Position numbers and translations under genes: made by a program. Of a stretch of DNA of 64,000 nt, positions 1-17,418 are shown piece after piece (positions within the stretch are counted from its first letter, which is position 1; each line of letters opens with the position of its first letter). The DNA lies in contig CANXME010002005.1 in NCBI GenBank assembly GCA_948144175.1, positions 507,501-571,500 on the forward strand, in the 5' to 3' direction. Under the pieces are notes generated by a model. The model worked only from the letters and a program-made list of their open reading frames with translations. It was not told the DNA's origin and ran no database searches. This DNA comes from Closterium sp. NIES-65. Taxonomy: Eukaryota; Streptophyta; Zygnematophyceae; Desmidiales; Closteriaceae.

Positions 1-385
1 CTCAATACAGTCCTCACGAGGTCAGTACCAACGCTCAATACAGTCCTCACGAGGTCAGTACCAACGCTCAATACAGTCCTCACGAGGTCAGTACCAACGC
101 TCAATACAGTCCTCACGAGGTCAGTACCAACGCTCAATACAGTCCTCACGAGGTCAGTACCAACGCTCAATACAGTCCTCACGAGGTCAGTACCAACGCT
201 CAATACAGTCCTCACGAGGTCAGTACCAACGCTCAATACAGTCCTCACGAGGTCAGTACCAACGCTCAATACAGTCCTCACGAGGTCAGTACCAACGCTC
301 AATGCAGTCCTCACGAGGTCAGTACCAACGCTCAATACAGTCCTCACGAGGTCAGTACCAACGCTCAATACAGTCCTCACGAGGT
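1..385. repeat. 33-bp tandem satellite array, about 11.7 copies
   Basis: Eleven full 33-bp units starting CTCAATACAGTCCTCACGAG and a partial twelfth run from the first base of the window, so the array probably extends further left. The copies are almost identical; I see one substitution (ATACAG to ATGCAG near 302). Such homogeneity indicates recent expansion or active homogenisation. It ends abruptly at 385 in unique sequence. No coding role is visible. Confidence 0.97.
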
Positions 386-755
386 GTGTGGGTCGTGCCT
401 TACAGCATCTGACTGATCGGTATGTGGCCTAGCTAGTCCGTCCCAGATGAGGCCTGTGCCACGCGAGGTACGACCCAGATTACTTTGAGTCGACTCAAAG
501 GTCACCTCAGGTAAAGAGTGAATTTTTGAGACGTCTCAAAAAAATAACTCTTTACACGTGGCTTTTGAGTCCACTCAAAAGTCACCTCAGTGCCCCACGA
601 GGTACGGCCCAGGTGACTCGTTGCATGTGCTTGACTTGACCTCTTGAACACCCATTACAGTGTTTCTTTCTCTTCTCTTCTCTTCCCCCTGAATGCTCAA
701 CGAATTCCCTCTCAACCCCCCTCCCCTCCCTTGTTCCCTTCCCCCGTGGTTGGTG
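386..755. other. Non-coding stretch with three short palindromes
   Basis: No gene is visible. It holds a perfect 18-bp palindrome at 483-500 (CTTTGAGTCGACTCAAAG), a 45-bp hairpin at 511-555 whose outer arms are GTAAAGAGT and ACTCTTTAC around a TTTTGAGACGTCTCAAAA core, and an imperfect relative at 562-581. The phrase GTCACCTCAG follows two of them (501-510 and 581-590), so the segment itself looks duplicated. It probably lies in a cystinosin intron or upstream of the gene. Confidence 0.8.
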
Positions 756-761
756 TGGCAG

Positions 762-3985
<3,224 letters not shown>

Positions 3986-5431
3986 TTGGAGGGATTGAGT
4001 ATGCCTGTGGGTGGTGGTTGTGATTGGGGTAACTGTGGATTGGGGTTTCATACATGTTTGGTCTCTGGCATTAGTCTTGGGTTGCAGTTGTCTTTTGCTC
4101 CATGACCTTGTTCTACCACTTGACCTGCTCGCGTCGCATGAGTTGGCCTTTCGTTCCATGTGCATGTTTCAACATCCACAGGTTCTTCTGTCCTTACGCA
4201 ACATCCACATACTAACACATCCCATTCTTGTTGTTGCATGTTACAGGGAAAGCAGCAGTATATCGCTGAAGTCTTACGACAAGGATCAATAACATTGGGC
4301 TGGGTTGGGAGGGATCTCTCACGAGCTTGAAATTGTGCAACACAGATTGCAGGTTCCTGGATATAAAACTTCTGGTCAATTTAGGCACGATTATCATGCC
4401 GTTAGGCTCGCTTCCAATTCCAAGTTCCAAGCCTTTTGTGCATAGTTATCAGATATGAACACCAAACAGGCCCTCAGATATCAGCGTAAAACACGTTGAT
4501 TAGGCTGATTTTGTAGCTGTGATTTTCGTTTTCCCTGAAATTTCAGTATCTTCTTTATATTTGCACTGATTTTCCAGTTTGAAGTATAGGACTACCCTGA
4601 CGAATTAGTGTATAGGTGTACCAATGACACTGAACCATCAGTAGAGTGTACTGAGTCACACTGATTCGGACTTACAAAAATGCATAGGGTACAAGACATG
4701 GGGTGCGCGGACGTGGGATTAGGCCGTAAATCACCACCACGTACTAATACACTCTCACGGGACTTGAGCCCGGGACCTCTCTAACAACAGGACGAAGCCT
4801 CAGACAGCTCCGTTAAAAATTCTGATTACGAAGTTTAAATTTAATTTCTACTAATAAATCAGTTAACCATGAAATTTTACCCTGACAAAATCAGCATAAA
4901 CTTCACCCCCAACGCTGATCTGGTCACTACTTTGGGCAGGGCACACTGATCCATCAGCATGCCCTGAAACCAATCTGAGGGCCTGACACCAAACAATGCA
5001 ACTAGAGCGAATCTTGGCTCAAGTTAAAATCTCATTACCAGCACGGAATATTCGTTGTGTCACCTCCCCGTATAGCGAGTTGGCGTACGAGGAGGACACG
5101 TCGGTGAGGGGACCGCAAGTGGCGTGACGGCAATCTCAAGGCCGTGCGGAACACTCCATTCATCAGCCTTCCCAGGCAACCTCGAAGCGAATATTCAAGC
5201 GGAACTCCACTCCTCACACGCACCCCAGCCTCGCTTGCCGTGCTCACGCACTGCTGTGCAGCTGCAGCAGAAGTAAGGCATCGCGTGCTGCTCTAGCGTT
5301 AGCTGCAAGACGCCGTTCCCGACAGGCCGCGATTGCTACGAAACGCTCAGATGATTCAAGAGTAGACCGCGACTCGCAGGCTTTTCTTTCCTTTCCATTT
5401 TTATTACCATATTATTCGACAGCGCGTGACT
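3986..5431. other. Intergenic region, AT-richer, with a possible SINE remnant
   Basis: This 1.45-kb spacer separates cystinosin from the phosducin-like gene. I see no coding potential. Around 4745-4775 the minus strand carries a GGCTCAAGTCC stretch resembling a pol III B box, suggesting a tRNA-derived SINE relic; an A box is not convincing. The sequence just upstream of 5432 is the putative promoter and 5' UTR of the next gene, with no clear TATA box. Confidence 0.5.
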
Positions 5432-8400
5432 ATGGCGGATTACCACACGGTGTACAAGGAACCCGAGGGCACGACGACGGAGTGGGAGGACCTTCAGGTA
5501 GGACAGCCGCTTACTGCCGCTGACCATGAACGCAGTGGGAGGGAGCGGTCGCTCTCTCCGTGTTCCTGATTCCTTAGTGGGTAACAGGTGGCTGCTGAGG
5601 TATCACATCCAGTGGACGGACACCGGAGAGAGTGTGGCGAAACAAATCTAAAGTATGTAGGATGAATCGTGAAGAAACCTGGAATTCAGATTCAATACAC
5701 AATGATTTTTGGGGCCCTGGGTTTTGACTTCTTTAGGCATGATAAGAAGCGCAAATCGACTTTTGAGACTGTCCTGAGGCGCGTCAAAACCTCCCAAGAA
5801 ATCGTCTCCTTTTTGTTTCTCGGAGACAAAAAACCATGATACAAAACGAGAACCGGTAGCGATCCCTCATCAATGGCGGCGTTTTTTCCAGTCGGTACCA
5901 CACCATGCATGAGGACACGCAGGGGGAACCACGACGCTGTGGGAGGACCTTCAGGTACTGCCGCTCTGTGTTTTAGAGTCACGTAAAGTGACTCATTAGG
6001 AGTTTAAAACAATAAAAACGTGACGGTTGCCTGGATACCCTGTCATTTGATATTATCAGGGCAGGGGCGAACGAGCCACGCCGTGTCATTCCGCTGGTTT
6101 ACGGAATGGGATCTGGTTTGTTTCGAATCCGGTTTTGGAACAAGCAGAAATCGAAAGAAAGGAACGATATCGCGATTAGGAAATCTAGAAGTTCCAGACA
6201 TTGTCCTAGTTGCCGTTTCTGATTCTTAACACTGGCTACGGTTGGTTGGGCTTGCTCGTTGGTTTGCACTCAGAACCCTTCTCCTGCTTGCCTAGGGACC
6301 TTGAGTACGACAAAGACCATATTTCCTCCTGGGATTACTGAAAAGCCCAAGAACCTTTCATTCTCCCTCCTCTTTGTTGAAATTTCGTCTCCACTTCTGC
6401 TGCTGCCTTCGGATCACCCGGAAACACGTTTCTTTCACCACATTCCTTAATTTCCCGAGCAGGCGAAATACGGCAACCTCGCTCCGCAGGAGAAGCCCAA
6501 GACAGCAGCTTGGGAGGCGGCAGAAGCGAGAAAGCGCACGGACGGGCTGGATACGCGTACGGCTGATGAGCTGCCTTTTGAGGCGCCTCAAAGGTCATTC
6601 TCCCACCCTTGCTGCTTGTTTCCCCCGTGGCAGGTGAAGTTTGGCAACCTTGCACTGCTTGAGAAGCCCAAATCGGCAGCATGGGAGCCGGCATCATTCT
6701 CCCACCACCACGCGTTCTTCAACCCTTGCTGCTTTGATGCCCGTCAAAACACGTCTCTCTTACCTCCTTTCATAATTCTATGTGCAGGTGAAAATCATGA
6801 ATTTTTATCCGCGTGAGAAGCTCAAGGCAGCAGTATCGGAGGCGACGTCATTCACTCACACTCACCACCACCGCCTGTTCTCCAACCCTTGCTGCTTGTC
6901 CCCTCCCCTGGCAGGTGAAATACGGCAACCTTGCTCTGTGGGAGAAGCCCAAGACAACGACATGGGAACCGGGATCATTCACTCACCCTTGCTACTCGCT
7001 CCGTTCTCCAACCCTTGCTGCTTGTCTCCTCCCCTGGCAGGTGAAATACGGCAACCTTGCTCCGCGTGAGAAGCCCAAGACAGCAGCATGGGAGCCGGCA
7101 GAAGAGAGGAAGCGTACAGACGAACTGGACACGCGTACAGCTGATGAGCTGGACGACCTGGAGGATGACGTGGATGATGACCGGTTCATGGAGGAGTACA
7201 GGTGGGATGGACACGTGGCATGGGGCAAGGAGTGCATGTAGGAAGGATGACCATGTGGGATGGACCAGTGGGTTGGACATGTAGTTGGGGCAAAGGGTGG
7301 GAATGAAGTGAGAATGAAGGGGAAACTTGGCAAGGGGTTGGGGAATGCAGGTGAGACGAACGTGAGGGCATGTGAGGAAGCGGGATGTGCATTGGGATGG
7401 GGATGGGCTTAAGGTTGGGAATGAGGATGTGCATGCGGATAGGAATGGGTTGGGGATGTGGGAGGCACCAGCATAGCCAGCCACATATTCAAGGTGTGTG
7501 ATCAGCTGAACCCCAGCCTCCTTCCGGCCCTCTGTAGCCGACTCCTGCCATATCCTCGCCATTTCCCCATTCCCCCCCCCCTATCCTCCCCCCTCACTTC
7601 CCTCGGCTGCCCACTCAGCCCCCCCTTAGCAGTGCATTACAGCGCTGGGGGGGGCAGTGCCACTCAATCCGCGCTCTGGAAGTGGCCGATGCAGATCCCA
7701 GGAGCCATCCTGAAGTGAAGTGCCTTAAAAGCCGATGCAGACCCCAGCGGCGATCTTAAAGCGAAGTGCTTTAATTAAAAGCCGATGCAGGCCCCAGGGG
7801 CGATCCTGAGGTGCCTTAAAAGCCGATACAGACCCCACAGTCGATTTTTAGGCGCCTCAAAAGCCAATGCAGACTCCAGGAACGGTTTTCGGCACGCTTT
7901 GCTGCTCTCGTCTTGTATTTACCTTCCATGCTCCCCCCCGCCCTCGCCATCCATCTTCGCCTGCTGTTTCACACCCCCCAGGAAGTGGCAGTTGGCCGCG
8001 CTGAGAGCAGCGGCAGCACGCCAGCTGTACGGTACGGAGTGTTGGAGCAACTTTTGAGGCGCCTCAAAAGTCGGCGCTGAGAGCAGTGGCAGCACGTCAG
8101 CGGTACGGAGGGTTGGAGCACAGGCGTCGCCCCTCCCCCCCTCATTTCCCCCTCTTCGCTCTATATTTCCTGCTTATCCCCACCAGGAGGCGGAGGGTGG
8201 CAGAGCTGAGGGCGGCGGCGGCGCGGCCGCGGTACGGAGGGGTGGAGAGGATTACGGGGCCGGACTTCGTGAGGGAGGTGACGGAGGCGAGCCAGAGCGT
8301 GTGGGTGGTGGTGCACCTCTTCCGTGACAGGTGGGCTGTTGCTTCATAAAGGCTTGTGAGCCACGTGGTTGTTGCTTTCACACGTTCCTGAAATTGATTT

Positions 8401-9997
8401 GAGCCACGTGGGCTGTTGGTGAACCAGGTGTGAGTTGTTGGTTTGAGACGTCTCAGAGAAGGTTTTCTTTTGCCATGCAAGGCAGGTGAGCAGCACTTTC
8501 AAGACAGTGTGGGCTCGCTGAGTGAGATATGCTCTCAGGGGTTTACCAAAAGGGATTGGGTCCAGTGTGTTGGTTGGTGGCAGTGCAGTGCACCTTCCTC
8601 GAAACACAGCTCTCTTGCTGCTTGCGGCATGTCTCTTGAATTGAACTGCACCAGAGCAAAGACTTTTGAGGGGGCTCACAACTTGAACTGCACCAGAGCA
8701 AAGACTGCCATGGTAACTGCCGTTTTCCTAGCTCATCAAACCACATCCCTCCAGGCATAGTTTGTGTTTATTGTGAGCACAGAGTGTATCCTCAACTACT
8801 CTCCCTCCCCGCCCGCCCGCCCGCCCCCCATCCCATCCCATCGCATCCCATCCCATCCAATCCCCTCCCCAGTGTGGCAGCCTGCGGCATCACCAGCAAC
8901 TGCCTCTCAGAGCTCGCCCAGTGCCACTTGCACACCAATCTAGTGTGCTATTGAGCACACAACTTATCCCCAGTGCCACTCGTTATTCTTGCACCCAAAA
9001 TAAGAGTGTTTTTGAGACGTCTAAAAAACACTCTTATTTCCAGTGCCACTCTTTATTCCTGCACCCAAGATAAGAGTGCTTTTGAGACGTCTAAAAAACA
9101 CTCTTATTTCCAGTGCCACTCTTTATTCCTGCACCCAAAATAAGAGTGTTTTTGAGACGTCTAAAAAACACTCTTATTTCCAGTGCCACTCTTTATTCCT
9201 GCACCCAAAATAAGAGTGTTTTTGAGACGTCTTAAAAACACTCTTATTTCAGTGCCACTTGCACACCATTCGAGTGTGCTAGTGAGCACACAACTTATCC
9301 ACAGTGCCACTCTTTATCCCTGCACCCTCTCTACCATCCCATCCTCTCCCCAGTGTGGCAGCCTGCAGCATCATCAGCAACTGCCACTCAGAGCTTGCTC
9401 GCTCGCACCCGCAGACCAAGTTTGTGCACATAGTGAGAACCGAGTGCATCCCCAACCCATCCACTCCTGTTTCTTCTACCCTCTCTCCCATCTTATCCCA
9501 TCCCATTTCATCCCCTCCCAGTGTGGCAGCTTGCAGCATCATCAGCAACTGTCTCTCAGAGCTCGCTCGCTCGCACCCGCAGACCAAGTTTGTGCGCATA
9601 GTGAGCACTGAGTGCATCCCCAACTACCCCGATGCGCACCTGCCCACGCTGCTCGTGTACCACAAGGGGGCCCTCAAGGCCACCCTGGCTGGCATGCACC
9701 AGTTCGGAGGAAAGAACTGCACTACACAAGGTGAGTGAGACGTATTGCAACATTCTTTTGTGGTTATGTGAGGTAGCTCGCTACTTTACAATGTGATCCC
9801 TTTTTTGTGCTGTTTTTCACTAATTGTGTTTTTTTGTGCTGGTTGCAGATGTGGCGTTTGCGTTGTGCAAGGTTGGGCCTGTTTTAGCAAGCGAGGACGA
9901 GGATGAGGAAGCAGTGATGGAGCGGGTACAAAAGGATTATGTAAAAAACATTGTGAAGAGGCATGTGGAGAAGGGAGATGATGAAGATGATGATTAG
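5432..9997 (+). CDS. PLP3: Phosducin-like protein 3 (CCT chaperonin cofactor)
   Basis: Five exons, 5432-5497, 7041-7201, 8187-8330, 9522-9730 and 9849-9997, total 729 nt, giving 242 residues and a TAG stop. Phases agree at every junction and all introns are GT-AG. Phosducin-like 3 proteins bind the cytosolic chaperonin CCT and assist tubulin/actin folding; they have a short N-terminal helix region and a thioredoxin-like domain without redox cysteines. Seen here: MADYHTVYKEPEGTTTEWED at the start, the acidic LDDLEDDVDDDRFMEEYR segment, then RRVAELRAAAARPRYGGV, ITGPDFVREVTEASQSVWVV, FVRIVSTECIPNYPDAHLPT and LLVYHKGALKATLAGMHQFG of the thioredoxin-like fold, and a C-terminus rich in D/E (EKGDDEDDD). 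Length matches the family. The gene is inflated by intronic copies of its own exons. Confidence 0.93.
5861..5955 (+). pseudogene. Decayed copy of PLP3 exon 1
   Basis: The segment around 5905-5955 resembles exon 1 with its donor: CACCATGCATGAGGACACGC followed by TGTGGGAGGACCTTCAGGTA, against GGAGTGGGAGGACCTTCAGG in the real exon. Its reading frame is degraded. It lies in intron 1, downstream of the genuine exon. Confidence 0.75.
6463..6980 (+). pseudogene. Four tandem copies of the PLP3 exon 2 acceptor and 5' part
   Basis: Copies begin at 6463, 6634, 6788 and 6915, each preceded by a pyrimidine-rich CAG acceptor. Each then reads like the start of exon 2 (real one: VKYGNLAPREKPKTAAWEPA at 7041). 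The first copy is longest, reaching the RTDGLDTRTADEL region, and ends at a TTTTGAGGCGCCTCAAA palindrome (6576-6592). The others stop after about 60-70 nt. The genuine, complete exon is the one nearest the next exon. Intact acceptors make cryptic splicing possible. Confidence 0.88.
7680..8127 (+). repeat. Tandem 45-55-bp repeats and two partial copies of PLP3 exon 3
   Basis: From about 7682 to 7880 a unit of about 45-55 bp containing AAAAGCCGATGCAGACCCCA repeats four to five times. Then come two partial copies of exon 3: 7982-8041 (with acceptor) and about 8078-8127. They are separated by a 22-bp perfect palindrome at 8050-8071. Both carry a version of CTGAGAGCAG-GGCAGCACG and diverge from the real exon 8187-8330. 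Confidence 0.82.
8874..9460 (+). repeat. Copies of PLP3 exon 4 start, flanking a 4 x 70-bp hairpin array
   Basis: Partial exon 4 copies occur at about 8871-8932 and 9351-9455, both starting GTGTGGCAGCCTGC after a CAG acceptor; the genuine exon starts at 9522. Between them, 8971-9250 is four 70-bp units in exact register. Each contains a 40-bp hairpin whose arms are AATAAGAGTG and CACTCTTATT around TTTTTGAGACGTCTAAAAAA (for example 8999-9038). Confidence 0.9.
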
Positions 9998-10817
9998 ACA
10001 TGGGTTTTGCAACTTTCCTGTGTGTTGTATTACTGCCTTTCAAATGCCTGCAACGAAGCTTCTAGGGTAAGTGCATTTTTTGTCCAAATGATTGAAATTA
10101 CAGGATTTGTGAGGAGCCCATATGAGTACGTGTTTCGCCTGCTCTTGTTGGTGTTTGTCTATAACGAATCCATCTTTGTCACCAGCATGTCATTATCGAC
10201 CAATCAAACGGATCAAAGTGGCATCAGCGAACCACTGAAGAATGTACGGTTCTGTGATTACGGTTGAGAACGGTTCAGAGCATTTTCCTAGGGTTAGCGG
10301 GCTGCAGAATTCTGTACATCCACCAATCCTTTCACCCGCTTCGTCAAGGCCGCCATTGCTGTGACCAGCATACTTGACTGGAGCCTGTTAGCTGTTGCAC
10401 ACACGCACATCACCCTACTACTAAGAGCAGCAACTACTCTGACCATTACGGTCGGTTCTGAAGCTTGGAGAGGTCGTCCCCTGTCTGGTTTTTGCTCTCG
10501 TACAAGCGACGTATTTCGTAATATATATTGGTCGTTCCTTCGTTAGTCAAGGGTGTGTCTCATCAGGGTCGTCAGGATTGTCCCAGTGCAACCAGATTGT
10601 TCCAGCTCGCAGAATCTGACAAACTAGCTTTTACTCCGCATGTCAGAAAATTTGGCCGTCTGCGTCCTCTGGTGGACTGTGGTAGTCTAGGGAACATCCC
10701 GAGCTTCTTTTTACTGTACCAGGAAATCGTTTGTGATTAGACCTCGACCATTTCGCTACTTCTCGCAGCTTTCGTTCGAGTTTTCGCAATCCGCTCTCCG
10801 CCGCTAGCTGCCTGAGC
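9998..10817. other. Intergenic spacer
   Basis: This 820-bp spacer lies between the PLP3 stop and the guanosine deaminase start. I see no coding features, repeats or RNA genes. It must contain the PLP3 3' UTR and the promoter of the next gene, but I see no clear TATA box or poly(A) signal that I would defend. Confidence 0.5.
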
Positions 10818-15214
<4,397 letters not shown>

Positions 15215-15802
15215 ATGGCGTTAGCTCCGGCGCTTTTAAAGCCAGTGATGGACTTCAGGTTTCTGGACGAGGGCACAGGCGGGGATAAGAAGCGCAAACG
15301 ACAAAAAGATGAGCGTGAGGCGAAAGCCGCGGAAGCGGAAGCCGCCGCTGCGGATCAACCTGGCGACATGGCAATTGACGGCGACGGCGCTGACGGCCAG
15401 CCGTCAGCTAAACGGCAAGCCGTTCCGATGGCTGACGACGAGAACCGGCCGTCGTTCGGCCGACCGTCGTACGACGGCGTGATCGCAGGAAAGGCTTCGG
15501 GTCGCAAATGGAAAACCGTGCGAACGACTCGGTCATCCGCGTTAAGAGTCACCGGCCGGAAGGAGGTTTCGTTAGAAGAGAAGCGAAGGCAGAGAGAGCT
15601 CAAGAAGGCGTATAGGGAGAGGAAGGAGGAGTTGAAGGAGGAGATTAGGAGCAACAAGCAGGCGAAGCGAGCCGCCGCGCAGGAGAAGCAGCGGCGGAAG
15701 GAGGAGAATGCGCTGAAGGGCGCCGTGCTGCAACGAATCACGAACCCGAAGACGATTAAGAAAATGTCGAAGAAGCAACGACAGAGCCTCGTGAAAGTCT
15801 AA
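15215..15802 (+). CDS. Cgr1/CCDC86-family rRNA-processing protein
   Basis: A single exon of 195 residues. Cgr1 (yeast) and CCDC86 (animals) are small nucleolar proteins needed for 60S pre-rRNA processing. The C-terminal half is the family region: GRKWKTVRTTRSSALRV, a long basic coiled coil (EEKRRQRELKKAYRERKEEL ... RAAAQEKQRRKEENALKG) and the end motif ITNPKTIKKMSKKQRQSL. The N-terminal half is low-complexity, with a basic KKRKRQKDER cluster (possible nuclear signal) and Ala/Asp stretches. The start was chosen at MALAPALLKPVMDF because it fits the size and has a purine at -3; upstream codons in the same frame look like UTR. Unlike its intron-bearing neighbours, it shows no exon-copy debris. 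Confidence 0.82.
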   Translation: MALAPALLKPVMDFRFLDEGTGGDKKRKRQKDEREAKAAEAEAAAADQPGDMAIDGDGADGQPSAKRQAVPMADDENRPSFGRPSYDGVIAGKASGRKWKTVRTTRSSALRVTGRKEVSLEEKRRQRELKKAYRERKEELKEEIRSNKQAKRAAAQEKQRRKEENALKGAVLQRITNPKTIKKMSKKQRQSLVKV

Positions 15803-17418
15803 GGTGAGCCGCGGCGGAGGGGAGTTGAAGGGCTGTGATGCTGATGTGCCGTGCGAACGACAGAGCGTTGCAAAAGTGTAAGGCGTGTTGGCTTCTTGTG
15901 AGTTCAACTCCTGATTGCTGGCTACACGAATGTGAGGACCCAGGGGTCGTCACTCATGGGGAAGAGCAGAGAAGTGGAAAAGAAATGTGTTCTCAACACC
16001 TGATTGATTGTTAGCTCTGGCGTTGAAGGCGCAAAGCCGAAGTCTCGTGAAAGCCGGTAGGTCATGCGGGGTGTAGCAGCACGGGTTCAAGGGGTGATGT
16101 TGAAGCGACGACAAAAGGCCTCGGACAACTCACGGTATGTGATGGTTGTTGTCCAGATGTGTCTGCCAAGGTACGACATTGCTGTAACGGTGCGCCATGG
16201 CTGTAACGGTGCGCCATGGCTATAACGATATGTCGTGGCTGTGACGGTGCGCCATGGCTGTAACGGTGCGCCATGGCTATAACAGTGCGTCATTGCTGTA
16301 ACGGTGCGCCATGGCTGTAACGGTATGTCATGGCTGTAACGGTGCGCCATGGCTATAACGGTATGTCGTGGCTGTGACGGTGCATCATGGTTGTGAATGT
16401 GTGTCGTGGTTGTCAAGGCATGGTAGCCTCGTGTGTAAATGCAATGCACAGACTGTAAACGTGTTGACGCCCAAACTTGGCAGGCAAAGAGTTCTGTTGC
16501 ATAGCCAATATTAAAAGGGGGGAAGGGGGACAAGCACTTGAAAGGAAGTACAGTCATGGACAACAAATTCAGCACTTGGATTGTTGTGACGGTTCATGTT
16601 TTGTTGCAAATCATTTTCCAGAATCTTTAACGTTTCCATCCATCATGTGTTGCGTCCTTTGATAGCTTTGAGAAAAGGTTCCCTCAATCCTCCGTATTTG
16701 CCTCACCCTTCTTGTCCGCGCTTCTTCAAACTGCTGCTTATGTGCGACCCTCATTCGACCATCATCCAACCTGCATTCAAAGCCAAGGGCTGAACCAAAC
16801 GCAGTCAGACCCTCATTCTCTCCTCCCTTTCCGTTTCCCCCCCGATGCCATCCCGTCGCTGTTTCCACAGGAAGAGGATTGCCAGTGCCGCATGAGGCAA
16901 CGATCTGTCTGAGACTGAGGAGGGGAGGGGAGGCGAGCAGGGTTAAGGGAAGTGGAGAAGAGTGAGAAGAGGCGAGAGGGTGTACAGACGAGGTGGTGTG
17001 AGGGGGTACGTGTGTGTTCTGCTGCTGGCTGCTGCTGATTGGTGCTGTTGCGTGGGACAGTAGGGTGATGCAGAAGATGCTGCTGAGGCATGAGCATTCG
17101 CCTGATGCATTGGTGGTGTAGACGCACACAATCACACAGACTGCATAAGCTTCGTGGCACGGTTTTCTTCGGAATGTTGAGCCTTCTCCATTATGTACTT
17201 CTGAAGTGGCCTTGCTGCTTAATATTGTACGGTACCATACTCTTTGTCTCAAGCAAAATTTTATTTACTCTAAATTCTTCCTCTTCAATGCATGCTCTTC
17301 ATACAGTCCATGTGGCGTTTGAGACATCAACAATATACCGTACCTTGGCATTATTACGGTACCATACTACTCTCCACACAGCGCCACCACTTCCAACCAA
17401 TGCTGCTCCCAAGGAATG
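15803..17418. other. Convergent intergenic region
   Basis: This 1.6-kb spacer lies between the Cgr1-like gene (+) and the LRR gene (-), both ending here. Apart from the 19-bp minisatellite listed next I see no genes or mobile elements. Confidence 0.55.
16175..16400 (+). repeat. 19-bp minisatellite (CATGGCTGTAACGGTGCGC)
   Basis: About 12 units with period 19, including variants such as GTATGTCGTGGCTGTGACGG. It lies between two convergent genes. Confidence 0.93.

Noticed and set aside
1..385. CRISPR array
   Set aside because: Units are contiguous 33-bp tandem copies without unique spacers, and the genome is eukaryotic.
4735..4800. tRNA gene
   Set aside because: Only a B-box-like stretch is present; no cloverleaf can be drawn, so at most a SINE relic.
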